Source: Pteria penguin (lineage: Eukaryota > Mollusca > Bivalvia > Pterioida > Pteriidae). From it: 64,000 nucleotides of DNA. The notes under the pieces were generated by a model that was not told the DNA's origin, searched no databases, and saw only the letters and a list, made by a program, of their open reading frames with translations. Where the stretch lies: the NCBI GenBank assembly GCA_035048485.1, contig CM068580.1, positions 42,583,585 through 42,647,584 on the forward strand, read 5' to 3'. The first letter of the stretch is position 1; every line of letters begins with the position of its first letter. Shown here one piece after another: positions 24,076 through 36,800 of the stretch. A program made the position numbers and the translations under genes.

Positions 24076-25949
24076 AGGGCCGATCATAGGCGGATTCTCC
24101 ACAAATTTGCACCATTTGCAGTTTTTGCTGTCGGTCGCCATTTTCAGACGTACTATAAAGTTTATACATGACCATTTGTTCTCTTTGTCACAAATAAACA
24201 CGCCTTCACTTGAAAAATAAAGAATGATGGGGAAGATGTTGTTCATTTCGCCTACTTGATGGTTTGAATACCTTAAAATCATCCATTTTGATGTGTCGCT
24301 TCTATTGTTATGTTTTTAGAAAAGTGCAATAGAAGCATAATTTACATGATTTCGCTAAAATTTTGGTTTTTGTTTCATGCAGAAGGTTTACAATTGATAT
24401 CAAATGTTGAAGTTTTGGTTTAGATTGTGTCTTTTTATCGGAAATTTAGATAACAGGTATGTCGCTTAAATTGCAAACAGATACGTTACGCATTTTCATA
24501 TGGGAATTACAAATTCCCTCTCTTGACTACACAGGTTTTAGAAAGATGTAGATGTACCACATATATTAATATTCTAATATTTCCCATCAATTCTTCTTCA
24601 TTTTCTTCATAGAAAAATAAGTAACTTGGAATATATCTGAATTACGATTGTTACTTTTACAATTAACAGATACGTTACCTGATTTTGTCAGTTTTTCTCC
24701 AATTTGCACGTAGTAAGGAAACAACAACAATAAAAATATTAATTAACTACCCTTACAATTAAATAAAATATAAAGCACATGTTTAAATTCCTGTTTGTAA
24801 GAGTGTGAGACCAAAATAACAAAAAAGTATAACAGATACGTTATCAACAGATACGTTATATTTTTCAGTTGATTTTTCACATAAATTGGCTTAACATTGA
24901 TATATTTACACATGAATCCTGAATAATAGTCGGATTTGATTCTATATTTGATTTTAATATCCGGTTGATAAAAAGTTTAGAAAAACTCAACAGCACATGT
25001 GTTTGAAGATCTAGATGATGCAACTGAACTATAATTAGTTTTCATGAATCCTTTCAATGTTAAAGTATAATTTGATACAGTAATATCATGTAAAATGATT
25101 TAGATATTTGTATTTGATGTATTTAATAAAATAAAATAGGTTAATTGATATGCCTATGACTCCTTTTCAAGCATATCGTTATTTTTAGGAGTAACGTATC
25201 TGTTTTAAAGTAGTAACGTATCTGTTTTACAGTTTCACAACATTTTTTCTCAACTTGATTAAAGAATTTCATAAGAGAAGGACATAAGTCGCTTTGATAA
25301 TGACAACCCACGATGTATTCATCTTCTTTAACCCTTTTAATCAATGGAATAACGTTTGTATTTGTAACAGATACGTTACTTTTATCACCAACATTGTTAA
25401 TCAATCAAAAACAGTTGTTTGTCATGGATTCGAACCAAAAAAATAATTTCTATTGGTTTTCTATAATGCTTTTCGCTTTACTCGTGGAGAAACACATGAT
25501 TGAAATTTAGATTTAAGAAAATAAATGGTTATTGTAAGTAGTTGATTTAAGATAAGTTTAAAAACATGGTAATGCCTATTAAATCGGTACTTTTAATATG
25601 AGAAATGGCAATTTTCTTCCTCGTGTAATACACCATTTAATTCCTGAAATACACATCTATCGTTTGCATAAAAAGATCTACATTCAATTCACAAGTAAAC
25701 CAAGGTATATCTAATCTATGAGTCATGTCATTCTGTAACGTATCTGTCTTTCCGAAATTTGATGGCTTCATTCTGAATACAATAACTTTTCTCTGTGTAG
25801 TAGCCTAGACCAGCCATTTAAGGATTAAATCATTTACATTTTCCTCTTTGCCAAAAAACGCAAGTATACGTTCAAATTCAGACATTAATTTTTGACATGA
25901 CTAGCACACAAATGGTGCAGATTTGTGGAGAATCCGCCCATAGTGCCCT
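24076..25949. mobile_element. 1.87-kb DNA-transposon-like element with TIRs and eight internal dyad motifs
   Basis: Left TIR core 24089-24118 and right core 25909-25938 match at 29 of 30 positions (GGCGGATTCTCCACAAAT inside). Both ends begin AGGGC. Inside, AACAGATACGTTA(C) occurs eight times: forward at 24476, 24665, 24831, 24846, 25366; reverse at 25191, 25213, 25735. A minus frame at 25141-25404 encodes 87 residues with no family I recognise. The class is uncertain; the GGCGGATTC terminus loosely recalls hAT. No clear target duplication. Confidence 0.75.
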
Positions 25950-26540
25950 GTGATATACCACTTACTACTCGTAACTCGAGCCCATTTTGATGATTCTCCA
26001 CTTGGCGGTACTATCTTGTTTCTCTTTGTCGGGATGTTACTACTTCACCCTAATATATATCCTCTGATTTTCCGGCTGTGTATATTGGAAATTGATAACA
26101 GTCGCTCACGTAACACTGTATTGAGTAGTTTTCGAAGATCGAATAGATAATATATATTATTTATTGACACAAACACACAATGATGATGGCAAAGACTTAC
26201 GCATACTGTATTTCACAAGATACTATAACAAACTTGTATAAGAATATGCATATAATGTACTCGGGTCGTTTTTATCTAACGTTCTGGTATAGACCTCTAT
26301 GACTTTTGGGAAGCTGTGTTACACGGAATAAACTTGAACTAAATCTACAATGGCACCCATTAACAGTTCTGTACTGGTCACTTTACCCTTTATATACATG
26401 TATACAGTGCAGAAACCCACGGATAGTTTCATCATTAGTCACAAAACCTATCTATATACAGTGGCAGACTGCAGACCCCTAAAACGGTCTCATTACAACT
26501 CTTTCTGAGTATAGAATGCAGAAACCCATGAAAAGTCCAA

Positions 26541-26775
26541 GTATCGGTGTCATATAGTAGGTCCTCCCCCATATTGCCCACTCCCCGCCCCCCGGAAGAC
26601 TGGTTATATAGTGGCTCTTCCCCCTGGGGGACAAGCTGACTATATAGTAACTCTCCCCCCCCCCCCCATGTAGGAGGTCTCCACTCCCCCCCCCCTCCCC
26701 CCCGGACGACTAGCTATATAATATCTCTTTCCCTTTTAAGGAAAATTGGCTATATAATAGCTCTTCCCTTTTTTC
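26541..26775. repeat. Left block of a distant inverted repeat pair, C-rich
   Basis: Begins CGGTGTCATATAGTAGG. It contains several degenerate units of the form TATATAGTGGCTCTTCCCCC, with C-runs up to about 14. The inverted partner is at 29128-29290. Confidence 0.6.
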
Positions 26776-27099
26776 AAGTCCTTGTAGACAAACTACACAG
26801 TAGTTATTCTTATGACATGGCTGTTAAGGTGGGATGGGGGTATGGTGATAATACAGTAGCTCTTCTACCATATATACACGTAAGGATCCCATGATCCCAT
26901 GATAAGTATCTTATGTAATGATCTGCTATAAACAGGGACGCATATATCTAAATACTTATATATCTTAGATATATACGTCCGTGTTATAAAGTACCGACAT
27001 TTTTTCACTTAAAGATTTTGAACAATAAATATCAAAACATGCCATTGTAAGTCTGTATAAAGTGCAGATTTAGTACTTATTGAGTATATTACAAAATCA

Positions 27100-27560
27100 A
27101 TTGTTGATATAGAATCAGATTGCTCCATACGATGTTGGATATTTTATTACATCACAAATTTGATTTATTTGATGTCATATTATGATTTTTCGATATCACA
27201 CACACTTTTATATATCACTAAAATTCGATTTTATGATATCATGATATACTCATTGTTATACGATATCTCGAACTGAGTTTATTTAATATCTATAAATTAG
27301 TATTATGATATAATATATACAATTAATTATATCATTAACCTCATTAATGTAATTAGTAACGTTTTAAGGTATCACAAAATCTATTTTATGATATCATTTG
27401 AATTTGTGATATCATCAAATGAATTAATGAAATCATAAATTTTATTTTGTGATATTAAATGTATCACGATATCATAAATTATTTTTTGATATTGTGAATT
27501 AGATCAATTGACAAATCAATAATTCCATTTGTGATACCATAAAATACTTATTAATTAGTA
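27100..27560. repeat. GATATC-rich AT-rich repeat
   Basis: Many diverged copies of TATGATATCA/AAATTTGTGATATCA in both orientations over 450 bases. There is no sharp period and no coding content. Confidence 0.6.
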
Positions 27561-27630
27561 AAATGGCGTTTCATAAGTACAAAACCCCGTTTAGTCTAAT
27601 CAAAATAAGAACTTTTCTTATCACTCCATT

Positions 27631-27915
27631 AGTCTGCTTTGCTCAGATGGTAAACCTAAGACGCTTGGCTCGCAACCGAGAGGTCGGGGGATCGAGCCCA
27701 ACCGCATCCACGTAAGCATCATGTCTTTCAAATGAGTCATTTTAAATCGAGGCCCCTGTCACGGTAGGCATGGCGCACAAAAAAAAACCTCACTTCTTCA
27801 GAAGGGTCCGTTGCAAAGAAATACATTTCTTCGCATTGTATGAGGTAGATACCGTCACCATATATGATACGTGAAATAATAGTGTAGTGACGTAAAACAA
27901 TAATCAAACAAACAA
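27631..27915 (+). mobile_element. tRNA-derived SINE
   Basis: Head with box A GCTCAGATGGTAAACC and box B GGGGATCGAGCCC, then the long-SINE body (aggcccctgtcacggtaggc; agggtccgttgca; taccgtcaccatata) and a CAAACAAACAA tail. Confidence 0.8.
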
Positions 27916-28179
27916 ATCTTTTCTCCATGCTAGAAAAGGATCTACATTTCTTTTTAACTTACTCATTCTAGTAATCAAACTACCACTTACAAAGTTCACA
28001 ATAGTATCAGAAGGGTATTACTACCTTTTTAAAAGAAACTTCGACAATTACATATCCTGAAAAGTGTTAACAGAAAAAAAAAAACATAGATGGCAGCGTC
28101 CACCTTGAAACAACTTTGATTTTTCGGGATTTTGTAAATCACCATTCAATATAACAAACAGAGTATATTCAGATTTTTT

Positions 28180-28930
28180 CCAGCGTATCGTAGCGATAAG
28201 AAAAAAGATTGGCTATAACTTTTGAACCAAGAAAGGTAGGGCTTTGAATCCTCACACAAGGATACCTTGTTGAATGCCTTTTCATTTGGGACCATGACCT
28301 TTGACGTTGTGTCTTTGACATTAGAGTTTGACCTTTTCAAAAATTTTAACCTTGGCTATAACTTTTGAACAAAGAGGGATTGGCTTTGAAAATTCACACA
28401 TGATACCTTGTGGAAGACCCTTTATTTTGGGATCATGATCTTTTACTTTTTGAACTTGACCTTGGAGTTTGACATACTTTTCAGAAACTAAACTTAGTAC
28501 AACTTCTGAAACAAAAGGGATGGGTCTTTGAAACTTTACACATGGATACGTTACCTTGTGGAAGGTTCTTTCATTTGGGACCATGACCTTTGACCTTGCA
28601 GTTTGACATACTTTTACAAAACTTCAACGTGGAGTAACCATGAGAGGTATAGTCTTGAAAATTCCCAGTTGGATATATTGTGGAAAGAGCTTTGATTTGG
28701 GACCATTATTTTAGACCTTGTACCTTGGCCTTGGAGTTTGGCCTACTTTTCAAAAACTTTAACATTGGCTTCAACATTTGAACCAAGAGAGGTAGGGATT
28801 TGAAACTTCACACATAGCTCCTCATATCAAAACCTTTCAATTTATTCCATGACTTTTGACCTTGTGACCTTGACCTTAGAATTTGACCTATTTTTCCAAA
28901 ACTTTTACCAGGGCTTTTTCTTTTGAAATA
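28180..28930. repeat. Tandem repeat of about 150 bp with nuclear-receptor-like half sites
   Basis: About five diverged units contain GGCTATAACTTTTGAAC, then a 'cacatggataccttgtggaag' type block and TGACCTTTGACCTTG. They resemble the core repeats of the Helitron-like elements here. Termini were not found. Confidence 0.7.
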
Positions 28931-29127
28931 TTAGGAAATGGATTTCAGATGTAGATTCATTGTGACCAGAGTTTTCATCTGCTTAACTTTTTACCGATAC
29001 CTTGGACTTGACCGTGAATTAAAAGAACATGTACAATGTACAATGTACATGCTTCCAGTCTGAATTTGCATTTAAATAGTGTAATAATAACCAAGATGTA
29101 GAAAGTTTATAAATGTATCAATTTTCG

Positions 29128-29290
29128 ACGAGGGGGGGGGGGGCTACTATGTTGAAGAGCTACTATATAAGGGGGATGCTGTTATAAAGAGGGGGAATCC
29201 TGTCTATATAGTAGATTTTATTTCCCCCCGGGGGAAAGCTGGCTCTAAAGCAATTCTCCTGGGGGGCCTGCTATACGACACCGGCCGTAT
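29128..29290. repeat. Right block of distant inverted repeat pair, G-rich
   Basis: Contains G-runs and AGAGCTACTATATAAGGGGG, and ends CCTGCTATACGACACCGG (29267-29284), the near inverse of the left block start at 26545-26561. Confidence 0.6.
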
Positions 29291-29409
29291 CAGTGAAAAG
29301 GGGGGGGGGTGTCAACACTTGATGTTAAGAGTAGGCTGTAGAAATTAACGAAAAGGCAGTAAATGCTCCCCTACGCCCCCCCCCCTCCTCCCGTTAAATT
29401 TGCCAGTAG

Positions 29410-30675
29410 TTGTACATTAACTAAGTGTACATAAAGAATGTAGTTTTAATTCATGGATAATCCACTTAAAAGTCGCTATACCTTAACTATATACAGATTG
29501 TAGTTCTAATCCACAGAAAGTGCAATTACCGGTCGCTATACCTAACTACTTACAAAGTGTAGTTAGATAATCCATGAATAGCCCATGCACTAACAAGTCG
29601 CCATATCTCATCTACATTGTACATACTGAGTGTAGTTAGATAATCTATGGATAGCCCAGGTAGTAACAAGTCGCTATATATATCCCAACTACCTAGTACA
29701 AACAAAGTCAGTGTAGTAAAATGGTCTGTGGATAGCCCACGTAGTAACAAGTCGCTATATATATCCCAACTACCTTGTACATACAAAGTCAGTGTAGTTT
29801 AGATAATCAATGGATAGCCCACGTAATAACAAGTCGCTATATCCCAACTACATTATACATACATTGTAGTTAGATAATCCGTGGATAGCCAATGTAGTAA
29901 CAAGTCGCTGTATCCCAGCTACAATGTACATACCGAGTGTAGTTACATAATCCATGGATAGGCCATGCAGTAATAAGTCGCTATATCCCATCTACATTAT
30001 ACATACTGAGTGTAGTTAGATAATCCATGGATAGTCCACGTAGTAACAAGTCGCTATATCCCGACTACATTATACATACTTAGTGTAGTTACATAATCCG
30101 TGGATAGCCCAGGTAGTAACAAGTCATTATATCCCAACTTCATTGTACATCCCGAGTGTGGTTAGATAATCCGTGGATAGCCCACGTAGTAAAAGTCGCT
30201 ATATCCCAACTACATTATACATACTGAGTGTAATTAGATAATCCATGGATAGCCCACGTAGTAAAAGTCGCTATATATCCCAACTACCTAGTACAAACAA
30301 AGTCAGTGTAGTAAAATGTTCTGTGGATAGCCCACGTAATAACAAGTCGCTATATATATCCCAACTACCTTGTACATACAAAGTCAGTGTAGTTTAGATA
30401 ATCAATGGATAGCCCACGTAATAACAAGTCGCTATATCCCAACTACATTATACATACATTGTAGTTAGATAATCCGTGGATAGCCAACGTAGTAACAAGT
30501 CGCTGTATCCCAACTACAATGTACATACCGAGTGTAGTTACATAATCCATGGATAGTCCAGGTAGTAACAAGTCACTATATCCCGACTACATTATACATA
30601 CTTAGTGTAGTTAGATAATCCATGGATAGCCCACGTAGTAAAAGTCGCTATATCCCAACTACATTATACATACAG
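29410..30675. repeat. Satellite of about 75 bp, about 17 units, with a 595-bp higher-order period
   Basis: Units read GATAATCCATGGATAGCCC, GTAGTAACAAGTCGCTATAT, CCCAACTACATTATACATAC. Unit variants seen at 29692-29960 recur in the same order at 30287-30555, offset about 595-597. Diverged remnants at 31440-31565 and 31857-31935 show the array once extended further. Confidence 0.9.
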
Positions 30676-31245
30676 AGGGCTTTCCCCAAGGAAATCAATC
30701 ACGATTATTGCTTGATTGTTCCCAAAGATAGAGGCCATGACTTTCCTGGCTGAGGAAACTCTCTTAATTTTTAGGAGAGTTGACCGAGCCAGGGTGAATC
30801 CATCGCATGCTTTGGTTATCAGATACAGAATCAAAGTGGTGAATCCAAATTTCATTCTGAGTGACAATTCGACCCATAAAATCCCCGAGATCATCCTCAT
30901 AACGAGACAGGAGATGCAAAGAAACGTGATCATACCTGTTTCTCTTCTTATTTCAGTCAACATTCTATGGACCTATCTAGCCGAGACATAAGACAATTAG
31001 AATTGATTAAACAGCCCCATAATTTATGCCAAGTTCTCGGGCAATATCTCGGAGGTTTCGCTTTCTGTCACACATGACACTGAAGAGTGTACACAATATA
31101 AATGCTTTCGTCTGTGGTAGCTTTCTCGGGACGTCCAGACCGTTCATCAACTTCAATGCCCGCTCTCCATTTTAACATTTCTGTAAGAATTAAGGTGACT
31201 CCTTCCCAAGCGTTTTCATGAAGTCCTCATGAATTCCCTTGGGAG
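30676..31245 (-). pseudogene. Dead mariner-family transposase
   Basis: Minus-strand reading in shifting frames gives RSGRPEKATTDES (about 31105-31150) and FMGRIVTQNEIWIHHFD (about 30810-30890), both typical of mariner transposase. Several stops and frameshifts are present. The first catalytic Asp (TGDE motif) is Asn in TQNEIW. It lies between satellite segments, so it probably inserted into the array. Confidence 0.8.
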
Positions 31246-31574
31246 TCACCCCCTTCTTACTTAATAGAGTCACTGCCCTAACCTCAGTTTTCATCAATTT
31301 TGGCAGTTTGACTAACCCTTCATTTTTAACAGCGGATTGTACGTTAAAAAAACCCCTGATTGATTGGGGTTTATACTTATTTATTGCTTATTTATTGTAT
31401 CAAAGCATATCGGGCCGAGAAATTTTTTATCACCTCGTATACTTACTGGTCGTTATACCATAACTACTTTAATATATACAGAGTGTAGGTTTATTCCATG
31501 GATGTTCAATTACAGGTCGCTATGTACTCTAAATACATAAGTACAGAGTGTGTGTGTAGTAAGACTGACGTACT

Positions 31575-31856
31575 GATTTTTGTTTTACATCACACCACGA
31601 ATATACGTCACATTATGAATATTTCACGTATATGGTGACGGCATCTGTCTGATGCGGGGCATACAAATTTTGACCTTTGCAACGAACCCACCCGAAGCAG
31701 TGAGGGATCTTTAACGTGCCATGCATATCACGACACGGAGCCTCGGTTTTTACTGTCTCATCCGAAAAACAGGACACCGGCATGACCAGAGCGGGATTCG
31801 AGCCCCGGCCTCCCAATCAGGAGTCCGACGCGATACCACTAGGCCACGCCGGCTTT
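31575..31856 (-). mobile_element. Full-length SINE inside satellite remnant
   Basis: A near-twin of the copy at 5514-5790 on the opposite strand: head GGCGTGGCCTAGTGGTATCG, box B GGTTCGAATCC-like, full body. Satellite sequence (GTGTAGTTAGATAATCC) resumes after it. Confidence 0.9.
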
Positions 31857-32037
31857 GTGTAGTTAGATAATCCTTGGGTTTTCATATTATCGGTTGCTGT
31901 GTGTGTCTAACGTTCTACATGTAGAATGTATGTACATAACAATGGATATTCCTTTTACCGCGTGTCTGGCTATCCTGTATCATTCAGGATGTCAGTGATA
32001 TATTTTTGAATTATAACATGGCATGTGAGGCTTTCAA

Positions 32038-32115
32038 AAGACCCCCCCCAAACACCCCCCCCCCAAAAAACCCCCCCAAAAACAAAACAAAACAAAACAA
32101 AAACAAAGTTCCCCC
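32038..32115. repeat. C/A low-complexity tract
   Basis: Runs of C separated by A, then (CAAAA)n. It could form a G-rich structured strand on the minus side. Confidence 0.85.
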
Positions 32116-33890
32116 ACATATCGTGTCATACATGTAGCTTCAGCATTACCCAATGGTGTGATCATAATAAGCCGTCTTTTTGTGAACTGTAAATAAATAC
32201 ATTTTTTGTTGGAGATTGGGCCAATGAATAACGAGAATGAGACTGGTCATACAGAATTAAATCAAACAGGAAGTAAATTACAGCAAAATATATCTGAATA
32301 TTCTATTATAAAAGCTTCTGCATACATGTGTAGATTTGTGGGATTTCCTTGCTCTTATGTTAATCACTCTAAACAATTACATAGAAAATTGTGCGATAAA
32401 TAGATCCTAATGTGAAAGTTTTTGTAAAAATATCATAAGCCAAACCCTTTTTAATAGGTAGCCTAAATAGTTTTATTTTTGTGATAGAGATGGAGGAAGA
32501 AGAAGAACCTAGAGAGGTCTCTGAGAGAGGTTGATATTGGCTTATTGATTGGTTGATATTTTTGATGTACATTCGGAATGCGTTGAGATTTTTCGAACTA
32601 CTCCAGTAATTTTACTAGGGAAAACCCAATACCGATGAGCAATTATTCCAAACTTCCAGTTTCATGCTGCACAATGCGCTTGTAGGTTAGATAACACAGG
32701 GAATACCGTAAGGTAAGTATTGTTTGTGTATTGATTGTTTGTAATAAACTTTTTCTAGCATGGAAATTGTTGACATATCCTCATAATGCTGATAAATACG
32801 TCGATCTAAAAACGCAATGCTGATCATGACATGGATACAGTACATGCATGTTGTTATCAAGGATTCAGGCATTAACACTTTCATATCATATGCTATGATG
32901 TGGCTACCCATATACAGAGGAGCATCTAACGATAAGTAGCATTTGACTGTAACTTAAAAATATTAGAAGACAGTGTATTTAGTATCAAGATCAAGATCGC
33001 CTTGGGTCTGTCAACTCAAAGGTTGTAAGTCGCTTGGGGTCATAACAGTCAACACCCCGATATATACACATCACCTGATGGGACATGTCAACATGTATAT
33101 ATATATATGCATATATGTGTGTGTCTCTGTGTAAACCATCAGACCATATCTTGCTCCACTGATTTTGTCTGTCAATTGATGGCGATGGATATTTCAACTG
33201 ATGGACTATTCTTGTTTCACTGATTTCGTCTGTCAACAAATTCTTAGAATCAGCGTGACATCACCTTAAGATCTAAATAAAGATAGTTCCCAAAATATTC
33301 CAAGGATGGTCTTAGGGATAAACTCTGTTTTTATCATAGACCTTGATGCAGTGAATTATATTTGCAGCTCAAGAACTATATGAGTAATAAAACTGCAGAA
33401 ATTCATTGAGGAATCTGACAAAAATTGACCCTCTTTTCTTTTTTAAATTTTATATAACTACACTTTGCGAAAATGAGATTTCAAAATATCAGATTCTTTG
33501 TGGAAAGTAATGATAATATGGTGCATATTGGGTTATGTGACCAATCCCATTCCGAGAATGGATATTTCAGTCCATAGACAAAATGGCAGATATGTCTTAC
33601 TTATAGGACTGTGTTTGTTGATATGTTTACAGAGGTACCGATGTTTTTGTACTAGATTGTAGATTAACAGACAAAATCAGTGGCATTATGAATTTAAAGG
33701 AAGGATCTTTGCTCAAACTAAAGAAAGCTCCTAGTCCTATTGTAGACCTCTAATCAGATCAATCAGCATATCTTCTCATATGTAGTAATCACAAATACCA
33801 GACAGCACTTTTACTTTTTATCTGTTGTTCATGGTCAGCAAATTAGTATTTCCTTGTCACCAATTGGTAGTTAGTACACTACTTCTTTAG
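32116..33890. other. Upstream region of IKK
   Basis: No coding exon was supported. It should contain the IKK promoter and a 5'UTR exon, because the start-codon exon is preceded by an acceptor at 33889-33890. An open frame at 32206-32403 has no recognised similarity and may be chance. Confidence 0.4.
32618..32627. promoter_or_regulatory. Rel/Dorsal-type kappaB-like site upstream of IKK
   Basis: GGGAAAACCC is a good match to insect Dorsal/Dif-type Rel sites. It lies 1.27 kb upstream of the IKK start codon. A ten-base match in AT-rich DNA is weak evidence by itself. Confidence 0.2.
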
Positions 33891-33892
33891 GT

Positions 33893-36800
33893 ATGGCCAC
33901 AAGTAAGGGAGGATGGATACAAGACAAGATCCTAGGCTCTGGTGGATTCGGTCAAGTCATATTGTGGAAACATGAGGTAAGTTATTATCCCAAAAAGGTT
34001 CTACGTTGTAGGCTCTGGTGGATTTGATTTGGTCATATTGTGGAAACACAGGTAGGTTATTATTGCAGATAGGTCTTAAGCTTTTTAATGAATCTGATAT
34101 AGTCAATTTGTGGAAACAAGAGGCATGTTTTTATTGCAGAAATGTTCTACAAGGTAGGCTCTGGTGGATTCGGTATCATATTATGGTCATATTATGGCAA
34201 TCTAATTTAGATCAGACCTCTAATACGCTCCCATTTACAAATAAGTGGCGATTATCAGAAACGACAAACGATTAGGGATTTGGTTTTAATCAGATTGATA
34301 TTATGGAAACATGAGGTAAGTTATAGCAGATAGGTCCTAGGGGCTGTTGGTCATATTGTTGAAACATGAGGTAGTTTATCGTAACAGACAGGTCCTAGGC
34401 TCTGCTGGTCATATTATGGAAACATGGGGTAGTTTATCGTTACAGACAGGTCCTAGGCTCTGGTGGTTATATTATGGAAACATGAGGTAGTTTATTATAG
34501 CAGACAGGTCCTAGGCTCTGGTGGTCATATTTATGATATTATGGAAACATGAGGTAGCTTTTTGTAACAGACAGGCCCTAGGCTCTGGTGGTCATATTAT
34601 GGAAACATGAGGTAGTTTATTATAGCAGACAGGTCCTAGGCTCTGGTGGTCATATTTATTTTATAATGCAAACATGAGGTAGTTTATTGTAACAGACAGG
34701 TCCTAGGCTTTGGTGGTTATATTATGGAAATATGAGGTAGTTTATTAAAGCAGACAGGTCCTAAGCTTTGGTGGTCGTATTATGGAAACATGAGGTAATT
34801 TGAAAGAGTTGGAGAATTCAAACATAAATATGTGTATATGTAATAAATAAGCTAGATACTTAGAGATAAAAAGGAGAATTTACTTTGAAATCTAGCTGTA
34901 CTACTTACTGAAGTGGTATTCTCAAAATGACTTCTTATCAGTCTTGTCCTTAATTTAGCAATCTAGCTGTATACATGTAAGTTACTGAGCTAATCTTACA
35001 TACAAGGACACAATCCTCCTGCAACATTCTTTAGTTCCATAGGCATAGAAATTAAGTTTCTTTGGCGCTAGTCTGTACAAACAATTGACATTTGCTAGTC
35101 TGCAAAGAGAATTACAAGTCCGTTCCCACTTTACAAAAATAAGAAATGCTGAAGTATCATTCATTAATTATATTTTAAACATTATCTAGGTCTGTGTCAT
35201 ACTTTTTGCCCTTCAATCAATTTATTTCTGTTATTTCAAACATTTGTTCCTTGAAATTTTGTAACAAATTTTTTTTTCTGTAAAAGAGTTGGTGCATGGT
35301 CATTAATAGTAAGTTATACTTATATTATAAAACATTTCATGAAATAATTATGTAATTGGTTAAATGATTTTTGTTCAGGAAAGTGATGCTTATGTTGCTA
35401 TCAAATATTGTCGTGTTCAACATGAGATGACAGAGAAACAGAGACACAGATGGAAATTAGAGGTGGATATAATGAAGCGCCTGGATCACCCTAATGTCAT
35501 ATCTGCCAAAGATGTTCCCCTCCCCTTGGATGTCATGGAGAAAGAGCTTCCTGTACTGGCCATGGAATATTGTTCTGGGGGTGATCTCAGAAAGGTAAAG
35601 AGATCTTTAGGTCTTGGAATATTTTTTAAGGGTGATTTAGAAACTGTCAAGAGCATATAAACCCTAAGAATGTTTTGTCAATAAAGAGATAAAAAGTGTA
35701 TTAAATTATGGAGTATTGTTTAATGGAGAATTTAAACTTTCGATGGATTCTAGAACACGAGTAGTAATAGTAAAAAGAATTTATTTGGTATGCATTCAGT
35801 ATCATTTTGGATATGACCTCTTAAAGGTTAAGGGCATATGCAACCATTTATAATTTTTCTGATGGTGATCTGTCCTGTTCTGATATTTCCACCTGAGGAA
35901 TAGAAAATTGTTCAGTCAATTTTAGAAAATTTTCTTGGCAACTTTATTTAAGTTTGTGTTGTGCTTCAAGACTATCAATCACAGTTGGTCTTTCTATATA
36001 TACAGATATCCAGTGGTACTTGGCATAATTGACTGATCTCCAAATGCCCAATATCACACCTTTTGGCACGCTTTTTCATTATGATGTTATAAATAAATGG
36101 CCCGTAAAACATACATTTAACTGTGACGTCACAATGAAACTACATAATGGGTGTGGTTAAATTTGGATCTGGCAATTCCTCAATTAGTTTGGTTTAGTAA
36201 TTCATTGTAGGATCTGCTGTATGGACACTCTTTATAGGCACCGTTTACCATATATTACATGTATATATATCATGATGAGAATAGATCAAGCAATAAAGAC
36301 AGAGTAAACATGAATATTTTATGAGCTTTATATACTTTTTACTAGGTTTTAAATCTGCCTGAGAACTGCTGTGGTTTGAAGGAGTATGATATACGGTGTT
36401 TGGTGAAGGATATAGCCTCAGCTATAGAGTATCTGCATGGAAAGCGCATAATTCATCGAGATCTGAAACCAGAAAATATAGTCCTTGCGCTAACTGAAGA
36501 AAACAAAGTAATATGACAAAAGTGACATTTACTGGTGAAGAAAATGATATGTGTTTTGGGGATTTTAATACAAAGACAGTCTAAGAGAATAGAGATGCTA
36601 ATTTACTATGTTAACTCAGAATATTTTCTCTTATTTTTTATACAATGCAAGCCGCTAAATTGAATAGGCTATTTGTCAGAACTTTATTATTCAAATAAAT
36701 GAATATTCAATTACATGGAATGACGAACGAAATTAGTCTCACATGCACATGTATCTATATATAGATACACTAGAGTTACCTCTCTAAAATCCCTTTCTAG

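Noticed and set aside
30664..30963. 99-residue minus frame
   Set aside because: It is out of frame with the mariner similarity that covers the same DNA.
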